A stretch of DNA of 64,000 nucleotides. It comes from Leguminivora glycinivorella (lineage: Eukaryota > Arthropoda > Insecta > Lepidoptera > Tortricidae). Of the stretch, positions 22,801-37,800 are shown piece by piece (within the stretch, counting starts at the first letter, position 1; the number at the start of each line of letters is the position of its first letter). The notes under the pieces were generated by a model. It did not search any database. It had not been told where the DNA came from and was given only the letters and a program-made list of their open reading frames with translations. Location: NCBI RefSeq assembly GCF_023078275.1, contig NC_062990.1:6215549-6279548 (forward strand), in the 5' to 3' direction. The position numbers and the translations under genes are program-made.

Positions 22801-25800
22801 CAATCTGCAGATAAACAAACTAAAATACTCGCCTAATATAGGAAAGGAAAACTTAATGTACGAAAGTGAATATTCAGAAGAAGATTTATACCTTAGCTGG
22901 TAAGGGAACTATGGGATTTGTGCGCTTGCAATGCAAGCCTTACGCCGTGGCTTGCGTGGGCGACGGTCGCGCGATGGTCGCGCGACGGCGATGCGACGCA
23001 TACGAAATCAAACCTTATCGATATGGAAGTATGAGACGCGACGGCGACGGTCGCCCACGCAAGACACGGCGTTACACCCTGACGCCCTTAGAACGGCAAA
23101 AAGCACATAGTCTTTTTAATAATAGTATATGTATTAAATACTCGATAATATGACATAGATGTCGACTTGGTGACAAAGTTTTTTAGCTAAAAATATCGAA
23201 ATCAGAAAATTAAATTTTTATTTTCATAGCTATTATTGTATTGTGCGCTTTTCTACTCTCCACTGGTATAAAAAAAACAAATGACCAATGAGCTGACTAG
23301 TTCACGAGGCAACCCTATAGCCTTGCACCTTGTCACCCCGCGGTCGCATTCACCCCTTTGACGAATACTGAAAGAGCGACCCAGTTCCTTGGTCTTTTTA
23401 TACGGTTTCATTGCTGCTCTCTTATTTAACAGGTCGTTTTATTTTCTTTGCTTTATTTCGGACCTGGGCTTATGTTATTTGAAATGAGACGGAAATGACG
23501 TGATGACCCTGTAGGCATCTAGCTGCCCAATTCGAATAACGCTTGTCAAGTTGTCATAACTGCAATACGATAGAGATTTGTGTGTTTAAAGACATATTTC
23601 TTCAATGCTTATTGGCAACGAGCGTGACAGTGGCGCCGCGGCCGTTAGAACTAATTTGATACTATACAATTGAATATGGAAAAATCGACAAAATGAGGGC
23701 AACACCTGTCGCGCATGTCGTGCACATAACGAATACAGATGTCGCTGCGATACGATAGAGATATAGTGTCAAAAGTGACGTTTTTTTGACCAAAAGAAAA
23801 AAAAAATACTTACAATATACTTTTTTGTACATTTCGCATATTGGCCCCAGCGTGTTTTCTCCTAATTGTTTCATTTTGAAACCCGTTTTATTTTATTATA
23901 AAGTAATGGAATCTCGTAGCCAATTAATGCAGGGCCGACATGCTTTTAAACAATTAAGGGCGCAACACACTACCCTGCGAGATTGTTTGCTCAATTTGAT
24001 AACAATAACAACTTAATACGATACTGCGAATTTGATAACAATAACAACTTTTATGAGAGTAGATATTTTTGAAATTTATAATTTTTAAATTAGTTTAACT
24101 GACTGACCGAAAACGGAGGTCTCCGTTTTAGCTTGAGCTTTCGTTATTTTCGTGTGTTCCGTATGTCGTTGTTTTTGTATTGTTTTGTATGTTTCATAAT
24201 TTTCATATTTGTTCGAAACACCACGCTGTGCTCTAAGACTCAAGTGAATAGGCTATTACTGAACCAGTGAGCTCGGCCTTGTCGTCACTTTCCATCACGT
24301 GCGACTAAGGTCAATCACGGGCCAGTTTATAATTAAAAAAAAATAAGGCTATGTTGAAGTGGGGCCAATGTCTGCCGAATGTGCCGGATGACTTGTGGGC
24401 TAAAATAATCACAGAGTGGGGGCCCACGCCCACAAGTCTCATCGGGGATCCGGCAGACCACGTCGGAGATGACGGGAGAACTGGGACTCCTTTTTGAAAG
24501 ACTGTCTACTGTGTCCAGTGTCCAGTTAATGCTCTAAATAGTCTAAATAATAAAGCTTTTTGATTATTACATATAAATAATGTGAATAGATAGTATAAGT
24601 AGATATTACCTATAGATAATAGAGGTTAAGTTTGGGACATGTGGCTCTCGCTAAGCTACTTTCTACTCTAATCCATCGTAAATTATAGACGGTTAAACTC
24701 TTGCCTTGACGTTGGTGGAATCATCAACAAGCCATAACACTTAAAAATTGTAGAGGCGAGCGTTTAACTCCCATCGAAAATTTGAATTTCGCGCCTTTTT
24801 CAGTACCAAGATTTGGTTCGCCGTCTATAGAAATAATATTAATAATTGAAGATTATTGATGCAATACCGGTGGTACAATTTATCAAATCGTGTAAAACGC
24901 CCTTAATACAGCTTAATGGATTTACTAAACGCCGCGGTATAACCCGCGATATATAATTAATTTGCTGTTATTCATCGCTTGTGCAAAATTTAATTTCCGT
25001 CCACTCGTGCAGAGACGTTGTTAAAAGGTTATATTAATGTGTACAGGAAGTTGAACCATGTATAACACAGTTTATGCTGCGTATGTTATGAATCCATTAT
25101 GAAGATGAAAGGCTGCATTAGTACATTGTACATTTACGGTTGGTAATATATCGAGAAACCAAATTGTTTATAACACAACACCGTTAACACAACACAGGTC
25201 ATCAGGTCAGGACACCTACCATCCTTCACGTGACACATAAGCCACAATATTTTTTTCCGAAGACATGTTTTCTTAACTTTATCGGATTCGACATTGGACG
25301 TCCATGTTCTTAAATACACTGTATTGCGTCATACGACACATCCCACGACAGTATAAATTCTTTACGAAGACAAAGTTTTCTGAACTGACGGATTGCCGAT
25401 TGGACGGCCAGTTGACCATATTGACCTGTGTCATCCCCGCCAGAACTCAGACACAAACACCACAGGACACCATCAGACCGTCACACGACACAATAGCCAC
25501 AGTATACACTTTATACGAAAACAAACTTTTCTAATCTGCCGGATCGCACATCGGACAGCTACTTGACCACATTGATCTAGCTGTGTCATCCACACCAGAA
25601 CTCACATACAAAAACACTTGAAACACTATCAAACGACACACAATAGCCACAGAATATTTTTTTACGAAGACAACGTTTTCTAAACTGGATCGCACATTGG
25701 ACGGCCAGTTGACCTGTGTCAATGTGGACATTAACCTGTGTCATCCCCAGCAGAATTCACATTACGAATTAGACACAAACAACAAGACACCGTCACACGA

Positions 25801-28800
25801 CACATAGCCACAGTATAAACTTATGTCGAAGACTAGGTTTCTAAACTGACGGATAGGACGGTCACGGACACCATATTTCGTCATAAGCCTCACGATACAC
25901 AACACCCACAGCATAAATTTTCCCCAAGACAATGTTTTCTAACCTGCCGGATCGCACATTGGACGGCCAGTTGACCACATTGACCTGTGACCGGCAGATG
26001 CGTCGCTGAGCCAGCCAACAGCCAGATCGACGAGCGAGGATACTTGCAGCCAGCATAGCCAGAACTCTTGCGATCATGCGCAGAATGGTTGGTATACGAA
26101 GGAATGCTGAGTCTTTGAGTCTAACCATGATGGATATGCGCAGAGAATTTTTGTTGTGGTTGTGAAAATTCATAGGTTTTCAAGCCATTTTTTGGACCTC
26201 AGAGAGTGGTAACCATTTACGTTTTCTTCCAAATTTGCAAACAGTTTTTGGACTAAGATTTGTAACCCATTTCACTGAGCTACTTAGTTGCAAATAATGG
26301 GGCTAAAAAATCTCCTATTTATGCCTCCTTTCGGTTCTATAGTGACATGATGTTACAGGTCGTTCTTTTTTAAGACCATTGCCGTATAGAAGGTCTGCAA
26401 TAATAGTTGTAAAATAAAGTAAATATATGAATATCTATCGACCACAACAAACTTTCAATGCGTTTTAGTAACACTTGTTTGTACTTGCTTGGAGTTAAGA
26501 ATGTTCAATTTGGAAATGTTAGTACCATTGGGCACCTTCCCAATTTCTCTTTAGAAGAAATAAATAGTGTTAACATAGAATTTAAGTTCTACGTATTTCT
26601 TCTCTTCCGTTATTCTTCTATACAGGGTGCCCGGTAATTAATGGACAACCTTTTAACCACCAAGAGGGCACCTTATACTGGTCCAGAAAATCGACTTTAA
26701 CGTTTAGTAAAAGTCGCCTGGTTTTCAAGATTTTCACACTTTTTAAAATTCTAATACTGCCTAAAATTTTAAAAAGTGTGAAAATCTCGAAAACCAGGCG
26801 ACTTTTACTAAACCTTAATGTCGATTTTCTGGACCAGTATAAGCTGTATAAGGTGCCCCCTTGATGGTTAAAAGGTTGTCCATTAATTACCGGGCACCCG
26901 GTATATTTTGGCCTTAAAAATTGTTCATAGAAATCATATCTTCAAGTTAGTGAATATTTAGATACTTTTAAGGCTAAAGTGGGTCACTTTAGATTACATA
27001 TGTGACTAAACTCTTCTTCAGAATGTTTTCTGTGACTTTAGTGTGTATTACTAAATAAATCGATGTTCATTCTCTGTTCATTATTGATATAGCATTTAGA
27101 TGTTTCATTCCAATGTACCTACTATTAACGGTATTTACTTTGAAAATGAATGTTTGTTCAGAACTATTTGAGTATGACCTAATATGACCACATGACATTT
27201 TGTCCCTGTACCTAAGGCTTGGACATTTTTGTGGTAGGTACCCAATTGCTATTATATTTTCCATTGGAGTATTCAATAAATATTCACTGTCATTCGATGG
27301 TGGCCCAAAAATAAGCTACCAATTTTTTCTTCTTAAAACCATATATGAATTTTATAAATTCTCATAAAAAAAATTTTTTTGGGATTAATAACTCATAAAA
27401 TCTATCTTTCAAATTGAATATTTTAGATTTGATTTAAAAAAAATCTATTAACCCGTTTTTGTTCCCTTCCGTTACTTCCGTATCACTAAAGCTACTTCAT
27501 AATTCCTATCACCAAAATGTCCAGGGTACAAACTAGGCTGTCTGTAAACACAACCCCCTAAGGCATACTGCACACGTGGAACTAATTGACATCTCAACAA
27601 GCATATGTAGAGCATGATAGTGTTAGCATAAAGTGTGTACTAACTTAACCAGTCCATTTAGCTTTAAGGCAAACATACAAGCATACATGTCAGTTTACAT
27701 TGAACGTTTTGTTTAATATAATTAAGGTACAGCGGGTCAAAACTCGACTGGTGGGCAAATGTAACTGGTCCATTTTTTCCATGTTTTATATGGTAGGCGT
27801 GTTCCACCGGTTATATATGGTAGGCGTGTTTAGTGGATACATGTAGAACTCAACATCATAGTGTAATAATGGAAAAAATGGATTAGTTACAATTGCTCCC
27901 CAGTCGAGATTTGTCCCGCTGTACCTTATGGGCATTTAATGTAAAAAAAGAGTTAACACGTTCACTGCGAAACAGGTCATTCTGACCCTGTTCTGGACTT
28001 CCCCCTGGTGCGACGACAGAAATGCGCAACTTTACCCTAGTGCGAAGTCCATAACGTTGTGATATTTTATTATTTTTATATAGTCAAGTATACGTTTATA
28101 TTTGTAATTTTACACTCTATTTGATAGCATATAAATTAATAAACAGGTCACGTATGTCCTGTTCGCACCAGACTTAAACTTTTGTTATTCAGTGCGGAAC
28201 AGGGCCTATATGACCTGTTACGCACAGGAGCAAAGTGCAAAATGCATTAGTGTTGTTACCATATTTTCAACCACACGTTATTTTTTGGTGAAAAAATGTG
28301 TTTCGATTGTTTTAAATGAAATTCGTTAAACATAATATAACGCTTTTATACGCAAAACGCTTACAATTTTGCTAAACATTATTAAACGTAAAAATATATT
28401 GTAAAAAGTTTAAATTGCTTGCTGCACAATATTTACAAAAAATTCTAAAAATCTTTTTTTTTTATAATATTAAGTGCAAAGTTCAAAGTTTTTGTTGTAT
28501 ATAAAAATCAAGTTACATGAAAGGTAAAGAAAGTAAGAATTTGATCGATATATTACTTCGTTTATTTTCCTCGTCACTACTAAATCATCGACATTTTTAC
28601 CTGTGCCCGGTCTGGCCGTGCGGTACAAGTCAATTTTGACCTGTTAATTAATTCGTCTCTAAAATCTAAACGAACAGTCATCAACTTCGGCGAAGACAGT
28701 ATAGTGTAGATTAGTTATTAGACTAAACATTGTTTCAATAAAATTTAATATATGTGTATCTGGTAAAGCTAGTTTAGGTATAATATGAAACCCTTCTTAC

Positions 28801-31800
28801 AGGCTGTGATTGACTTGTACCGCACAGAGAGAAAGTTCAATACAGGACTCTCATAACACTTGTAACGCACTGAGAGCGAGTTCACAAAATGCGGCTCCGC
28901 AGTGAACGTGTTAAGTACCGAATTAAGTATACATATATTGTCTATATCTATTTACTAATTTTTCGGAACATATTTAATTAAGTGGGATTAGATATGTCGC
29001 TGCACGAAGAAACCCCCAAAAAAGTACGAAATTTTACACAAACGCTTTATGTCGGACGTATACAATAGTCATTGCTAAAATGGAAACAAGCATGCAAAAA
29101 CTTATAAAACATCACTCGATTTGTTATTTCTCTGTAAAACACCCTGGAAACCCGATAAAATATCTCGACTAAAAGGAAGAAAAAATACGACGTCTTAACT
29201 GAGGACGAATAAACTTTCTTAAATAGAACACGGACCTGACTTTTCTTCTTTACAATTTGAAAAGAGCGTATCTCCAGTGTTTTAAATCAATTTTTTCGTA
29301 TGAAAAAAAAACTTTAAGTGCAAAAAGCTAATTGTGGGAAAAGCTACCTATTTTGACCAAAAAGTCATTTTTTTAAGGACTTTTGACTTATAATACTAGA
29401 TGTTCTCTCAAACGAAGAAATGTTCAGTCGTAAAATTTTTCAATGTCTCGTTTAATTAAAAGTGATATTATCTCGAAAGTGCAGTCGGGACTTTGTATAA
29501 TGGACGTTAAAAGTGCATTTACTGATGTCTTCATTGTCTTAGTCTGATAGTTTTCTTGGGTATCATTCTTGTAGTTTTGTTGCAAAAACTATTTAGTCTG
29601 ATTTAGGCCACTCGGCAGGCCTCGTGGCCTAAACTTTACTATATGTAGAATACAAGTACGCATTTGTAACGACATTTATTTAGTACAATAAATTATTTAG
29701 CATCACGGAACAATTGCCTACCGGACATTTGGGGGCGCGCGCCGATCAGAAGTCAACTCTTTAATTAAATAATGAAATATACACTGACAATAATACATTA
29801 AATAAGTTAGATAACCCCTTAGCATGATAACCTGTTTAGTTATCCCTTTTCTATAGGATGCAGCACTGTTTCTATACTCTTCTAACGCATGTTGGGTGAT
29901 ACATACCTGTAATAAATGGGTTCACTGACTATCAGTTAGCCGGACGGCAACGGCCTATCAGTTATTCGAAGCCGTTGCTTACTTGACCAACCGGCGAATT
30001 TGTAGTCAGTAATTCTAACTTACCAATATTGACTTATTGTAAATGAATATATCGAACACATACGAATATGTACACATTATAAGTATATCACTACTTTTAT
30101 AGACATAAAGGATAACTATAACTTAGTTTATTATATGTAGGTACTTACACATAAGATACTATTTTATATAACAATTTTATAAATTACACACGCATTGTAT
30201 ACAAGCATTTTTAACAATAAAAACTATAAAAAAACACTACAGACTTTCATTTTGAACCCACTTCTGCATGTCGTTTTACACCTTTTTTTGTGTGTGTTTT
30301 TTTATTAAAAAAATGCACGATTTTGCATTTTGGACAGATTTTTTGTTTGATTTTTGTTAGTCCGTAATTCGAAAATTTATGATTTAACAAATTCTAACAC
30401 AAGTGAATATCTTGCATTTTGCGATAATGCGATTTATTTGCCCGTCTCTAATGGAATAAAAGCGTTGATTTTTTTTTCATTTAGTTTAGTGAGATGGGAA
30501 ATGTCATTAAATACTTAATAAGGTATATAATATTAGCGTTATTGACCTGAGTTATGTTTCACCACGAAAAGTAGCGCCGATGTTGGTTCATTACACCTAC
30601 AAGAGCGCAAAAAGTTCCTTAATAATTTGTCATTTCACATTATTCAACAAACATAGATCGAGAATCTAAATCATCCTGGCAGGGTCGCCATGAGATGAGA
30701 TATTCTAGTTCATTTATAAATGCAAGTAGTGTCATCTACAAGTTTTCACTAGTCCCATCTATGAACGAATTAAAAAGTACCGTTTTTTTTTCAGATATGG
30801 AGTTCGGGAGTGGGGGTCCTCCGCCCCCCGGGATGAAAATGGAGCGTCACGGTCCGCCACCGCCACATCACCCGGTAAATATTTTACAATCTGCATTATG
30901 CTGGCAGGGAATCTATATCTTCTTCTTCAAGTGCCTCTCCAACTAGTAATGGTTGGCAGTCAGCTTCGCATGTTTCTTATCATTGGTTGAAAAGCTCATC
31001 GGCATTCACGATTCCAGTCTAATGTCTATCTATATCATGCATCTCAATTACACTTGTAAGTTGAAAATATGTCCAATGAGACAACTCATTAGTTAACTCA
31101 TTTCCGAATTCCAGTGTCAATATTTAATTTTCTTGCATGTTCTGATGATGGCATAGAAACCGCTTTGGGGGTCACACTCTGGTTAGGGCTAATGCCTTTC
31201 ATATGATATAATAAGGTGTAGCTGATATGAGTTCAAAATATGTTATTCAATAGTGAGAACATCACGCAGATATATCCGTCATTAGTGAACGAAATGATGC
31301 TGAAGAAACAGAAATAACAAAACCATGCCAGCCATTTTGTGCGATATTTACGGATATGACTAAGGCTTTTGATTATGTAGATCACGAATTGCTTCTTAAC
31401 AAATTGTATAGATATGGCATCAGAAGTAATGTTTTAAGTCTTATTGAATCCTATCTAAATAATCGTCTACAGCTTACTCAAATATCAAGGGTTTCCCTAA
31501 AAAACAAATCTGAACAAGTATTTACATCAAATGAACAAGTTGTACAATATGGCGTGCCTCAGGGCAGTGTGCTTGGCCCCCTACTTTTCCTTGTATATAT
31601 TAATGATTTTCCGAGTGTAATTGATCATCCAATGATAATGTTCGCTGACGACAGTACATCAATTGTACGTTTTAATGATAAGGTTGACTATGAAAATGAC
31701 ATAAACTTAGTAATAAATAAAATGATAACATGGCTTAAAAATAATAACTTGATAATTAATTTAAACAAAACAAATGTAATGCATTTTCATCAACGGAAAA

Positions 31801-34800
31801 CAGTAATGGATTTGAATATAGAATACAATGGAACCAAAATTGATAGAATAGATGTAACAAAATTTTTAGGGATTATGATTGATGAGCAGCTTACTTGGAG
31901 AGATCATGTGGAATATGTTTGCAAAAAAATAAGCAAGTCAGCATTTGCACTACAGAATCTTGCTAAGGTTGTAGATAGGAAGGCATTGTTAACTGCATAC
32001 CATGGCCTTGTGGAATCGATATTACGGTATGGAGTGATATTTTGGGGGAACTCTGTATATAGAGACGCAATTTTTAATAGCCCAAAAAAGGTGCGTACGA
32101 GCGATTTCTGGAATCGGTATGCGAGAAGGCTGTGCTCCGCATTTTAAACTTTTAAATATTTTAACTTTCCCAGCACTGTACATCTTTGAAATGGCAAATT
32201 TTGTAAAAAGTAATCCGCATTTATATTCAATGGTATCACAGCAAAGCAGACTTCCTGTGCGGTCTCAATACCAGAATAAAATATCTAGCACTAGACACAA
32301 TACTGCCTTATTCAGTAAAAGCGTACTGGGAATGGCTTGCAAGATATATAATAAGATCCCTGACCATATAAAAACCCAAAACATAAACTTGTTTAAGAAG
32401 CAATTGAAAACTTATTTAATAAGTAAAATATATTATTCGATTAACGACTTTTTTAATGACATATAAATAAATTGTTAATCGTATTATTTTAAGTATTTTA
32501 ATTGATCTGAATTGTATCTTGTTTCTTGAATTATTGTTATATATTCTGTTATTTCTTCTCTCTTATTTAGTGTTGTGACTTCATCTGTTTATATTTGTAA
32601 GAATTTAATATGTACCTTAACTAGTTATAAGTTAGGATATTCATATTTTGTACGCCCATAGGCAGAACACAGAGGCTCTTTTAGACCGTTTTAACACCTG
32701 TGTTATACAAATAAATATTATTCTATTCTATTCTATTCTACCAAAACCAAATAAGCGTTTGTTCAAAGGACAGACTGCAGTAGCTTTTGTTAAATGATTT
32801 TTGCTGTGACTTCGCCATTAGGTATTGTTAATTACTAAATACATTTAGATATTTCTTGTTTAGAATACAGAGTAACTTGTATTTGACTAGATTTCGAATC
32901 AATCATCATCATCCTTCTCGGCATTTGCCGCGGCTCATGGGAGCCTGGGGTCCGCTTTGGTTTAGAATCAATAAGGAACTCTAAATAATAGAGGTATATG
33001 AAGTATTGTTTTTTGTTGCAGCGTGATGGTCGCGGTTACGGTCCAGAAGGATATGGTGGTGAAGGTTTCGTGCCACCCCCGCCCATGCACCATCCCGCCA
33101 TGCCGCCACAAAACCAGGTATGTCTTTCTTGATACAGAAGATAATCCAAGAGATGCAGGTTAGAATTTAGTGTCTTAAAGAACAGACCTGAAAATCTTTA
33201 ACACGATAGTAACTAGTTTTTGTCAACTCGTCTTAGGGCCACTTGCACCAACGAAAATGGAGGGTTAACCCACCATTTTATATGGGATTTGACAGATGAC
33301 AGCCCACTAACTCCGAGTTAAGTTGTTGGTGCCCCACTTGCACCAAAGCTGATTGCCAAAGCCAAAGTTAATTGAGGTGTCATTTATAGTATTTTATGCA
33401 ACAGGCGTTTAAAGGAGCTCAAAAAAGACGGGTGGCGTGGATAACTAATTGAGGCGAAGCCGAAAATTGTTATTAAGATGCCACGAGTATTTTTTGACTC
33501 AGTTAAACACCGTTGCATATAATATAGTGCTTGTTGTCGCGTAATTTCATATGAGACTAGGTTCCAAAATCATGATCATTGTTATTTTACGTAATAACGG
33601 GGCAGAATGTGCTAGATAATTATTAAAATAACGATGAAATTTTGAACATATAAGCATTTTTCTATTTATAAGGCAAGACCGGCATATGTCCCGTATATGG
33701 GGTTCATAACCTTTTCTTTTCAGGTCCAGATACTCCAGATATTGCATAATACTGTTTTTCCAACGAACACATGCGAATACAATTTAGTCACGATATTACA
33801 GGCTCATATAAATCCAACTACTTATCTGTTTTTGAAACTATGTTATTAAGAAAACGTAATAGGATATTAAGATACGTAAATTAGTTTGCTAACATTTCTT
33901 AGCAATGCTTGGTTTTGCTATAGTCACTACAGTATGAATGTTCGCGTTATTTTTCTTTCATCATACTCGCACACTAAATGTGATTTTGCACGCAGGCGGA
34001 GCGTGAGTTATAGAAAAATCGTTCTCCCAAGGGAGTTATGAAATTTCTAGTACCGTATTCAATTTTTTTTATCTTTTTACATGTTTTTATATTGCAAGTG
34101 TGATGAAAAACATTGTGTGTAACTCGGGGAGTATGAATATTACAAACTCGAGTCTTTAAATCGCTCTGGCATGCCGTCGCGATTTAACTTACTCTCGTTA
34201 GTAATATTCAAGTTCCTTCCCTTGATGCACAATGTACTATTAAATGCTAAATAAAAAAATACTACCCACTATTTATCCATTACAGCCTTTGTTAAAATAC
34301 GTCAAATTGGCATTGTTAATACCAAGTTATTTTTTTTACAAGGGCGTTTTAAAATCGTTATTTAATCGCAAGTAGGCTTAGTTCTGTTCACCACTTATAA
34401 TTCTTCACAACTATATCATTTTTATTTAATACTTTCGAATGATATTAGTAACACCATACGAATCATTACCAAAACTGTATTTCGAAGTTAAAATCAAAAA
34501 CAGTACAATTATCATAAGCCAAAAACGTACTATTTTTCTACGACCATGCACTTAGTTTTTAATAGTTTTCTTGAATAACTTTCGTGAAATTCACACTGTT
34601 TCCTGTATTTTGACGCAAAGGTTTGCACTATCAGCTCAGCCGCCCAAAGCCTTCCCGCGTAACGCGCGCAGTATCGTTATAACAATGCGTTGCCATGGTT
34701 ACAGAGCCAAACAATGCGTTTTCAGTTTTTTCGATACTGCGCGCATGCGTGGAAAGCCGGCGGACGCTGGCTTTGGGGAATAGACTTTTATGTAGGGTTT

Positions 34801-37800
34801 TAAAGATCGACGGCCCTGTAAATAACGAATAACAGTTCGGGAGTAGAATTTTTTTTTAAACTGGTTTCCTGGAGAGCCGGCGGGTCTTGAAACGTTAAGG
34901 TACACTTGGAATATGTTGGCAATTTCATGTTTTAACTATTTTTATAACAGGGTGGACCTCCACAACAAGGAGCTGTGATGATGGTGTATGGCCTCGACCC
35001 TCAGACTGCCAACGCGGACCGTCTCTTCAATCTCTGCTGCCTCTACGGAAACGTCGTCAGAGTGAGTTACCATCTCCATAACTTCCCATATAACAAGATG
35101 AATTCCCACAACAAAGAATAACAGTACACCTATGTATAACAGTCTTCCAAAGTTTGCCATACTTGTAAAGTCTTTCATACATGGAAGAAGAACCATAATT
35201 CTTTTAACCAAAAGTGAAAAAGGACACAAGAAATTGGACATCAATATGATACTTAGTAGATTCACTAAAACGTTATCACTGAGGTAATTTGCAGGTAGAA
35301 TCGGATTAAATGGTGTGTTTTTTTCCACAGATAAAGTTCCTGAAGACAAAAGAAGGCACAGCCATGGTTCAGATGGGCGACGGAGTTTCTGTTGAGAGAT
35401 GTGTGCAGAACCTCAACAACGTCACAGTTGGCGACTACACATTGACGCTGGCGTGAGTATCATAGTTGTAAAGACACAAATAAGGTTACTGGACATAAAA
35501 GAAGGCACAGATATGGTTCAGTAATCAGTATTGTATTCCATATAAGAAGTTTCAATAGAAGGTAAGGATATGGTTCAAATGAGCGACAGAGTATCGGTTG
35601 AGAATGTATGCAGAACCTCAACAACGTCACAGTTGGCGACTACACATTGACGCTTCGTATCATTGTTGTAAAACATGTTTTATTCCACACTCCACAAATT
35701 AATAAGGTTCCAAAAGAAGGCAATGTTTGAGATGGGCGACGGCTAACCTAACCATCATTGCTTCAAATTATTGTTAATATAAAATGGTCAATTCTAAGAT
35801 CATCATTTTGCGTCTTTCACCTTTGCGTCTATTGCAGACGATTTACGCATTGCTGTTTAGACAACGGGTTTGATGACTGTGGAGGCCGATTGGCGAGCGG
35901 CACAACCTGCCACATTTTAAGATCAACCATTAACCATTCTAAGATCAGGCCTCCTTAATTCAATGGATCAAGGTCTTATTATTAAAGCTCAAAGTAGTCA
36001 GGTATAGAAATAGCCTATTGGTGGAAAACCTATTGGTAACAGAAAAGGCGTCTTTGGGTTGCTGTTTTATAAAATACCTCCTGTAAAATGATGTTAACTT
36101 AGCTGCTTGTTATTAGATCATGTTTAATTTTGTTTTCTATTTGTATCCTTTCGACATTTGATATCCCAGTTCCTCGAACTGCTAATACATCACAAAATAC
36201 CTGTACAAGACATCTGAAAATAGACAGGTATTATCCCTGTAAACTATTGGATACCCGATCCCGGCACTCTGCGTGTTTGTTCAATGTCGCCCCGATATTG
36301 ATGTTTGCCGGGGCGAGTGGGGACGGAGAGGATTTTGAAATTAACAATTTCAACGGCTGGTGTGCGGATGACTTTTATTTACCGATATCTGTTAAGAGGT
36401 TTATTTAAATTGAAGTAAGATGAGTAAAAAAGTTTGGCATAAGGTTCTGGTTCAGATTACACTTTAATGTAAAGCATTGCGAAACATATTAGTACTGTTT
36501 CACGGTTTTTTACTCTAAACAGTACTAAATTATATATTCATTTCCTTAGGTTGAGGAATGAGCTCCCTGTAGAGGTATTCCCGATGAACTACAGTATGGA
36601 GTTCTTCAAAAAAGGAGTGTACAAGTTTCTAATGGGTCGGCAACGCGAATGCACACCCCTTGAGTTGCAGGCGTCCATATGTTACGGTGACCGCTTTCCA
36701 TCAGGCGGGCCGTATACCTGTTTGCCACCGACGTGGTATCAAAAAAAAAGGTTTTAATTTTTAAATATCAAGATGTGGAGAATTGATGCAAAAATGCAAA
36801 AACCACGTACTTACTATTAAAATAAATGAGAAAGCTACATTGCGCTCTTTATCATTTCTCAGCGTATTGATTTTCCTAAAATTGATTTTATTTTTATTTG
36901 GGTTTACTCTTCAAGACTTAGACGATTATTGTGATTGGTTGTGGCAGGGAGTGGTTGGTAAAACTCTTTCTGTTAAGAATCTCATAACTTCACAAATTAT
37001 TGATATAATTATTGTAAGGCAGTGTTAAATATCTCATAATTTTACCTGAAGATTGATATATTACTGTAAGTTGGCAACCCGAACGGCGGGCTGTCAGTAG
37101 AGTTCTCGAGAGAACAAGTGAACTTTGTTTCTAGGACGCTTTGTAAAAATAATAATAAATATCATGAAGAACCTGTTTTGGAGTCTTAATTACTATGTCG
37201 GGAATAGATCAGAAGTGGGATTAGATTTGTCACTCATTTATTTAATAATTTGCCAATGAATTTCCAGATTCTCCAAACAAGCGTACCTCTCCGAAGTAAT
37301 GAACCCGTACCCGCTGCCCGATAAGTCGCCCTCGTTCAAGGACTACGTCGGCAACAAGAACAACCGCTTCCTCACGCCCGCCTCCATTCACAAGAACAGG
37401 ATACAACCGCCTTCCAAGGTATTTATCATTAATACAATACATCATCATCTTCATCATCATCAGCCTATCGCAGTCCACTGCTGGACATAGGCCTCCCCAA
37501 TTTCACGCCACCGTTTCCGATCTTCGGCTGCTCGCATCCAGCTGCTGCCAGCCATCCCGCGCAAATCGTCGCTCCACCTTGCCTGAGGCCGTCCTACACT
37601 ACGCTTGCCGAGACGCGGTCTCCACTCAAGAACTCGTTTACCCCAACGATTGTCGGTTCTACGGCTAATATGGCCAGCCCACTGCCACTTCAGCTTGCTA
37701 ATACAATACAATAATACAATACTCTTTATTGCACACCTCACATAGTTTACAAGTAATGCACAAGAAACAAAAACAAACAGAGGTAACAACAGGCGGTCTT

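Noticed and set aside
24340..24500. Possible exon-like GC-rich patch.
   Set aside because: Stops in every frame within a short distance and no splice pair; more likely a LINE remnant.
25862..26173. 103-codon - strand frame that looks partly protein-like.
   Set aside because: It lies in the diverged tandem array. Parts such as VNWPSNVRS recur only because the DNA unit recurs.
30801..30946. Frame starting at or near the ATG in MEFGSGGPPPP as a separate gene start.
   Set aside because: The preceding polypyrimidine tract and AG, plus phase with both neighbours, make it an internal sm exon. The frame past 30874 is intron.
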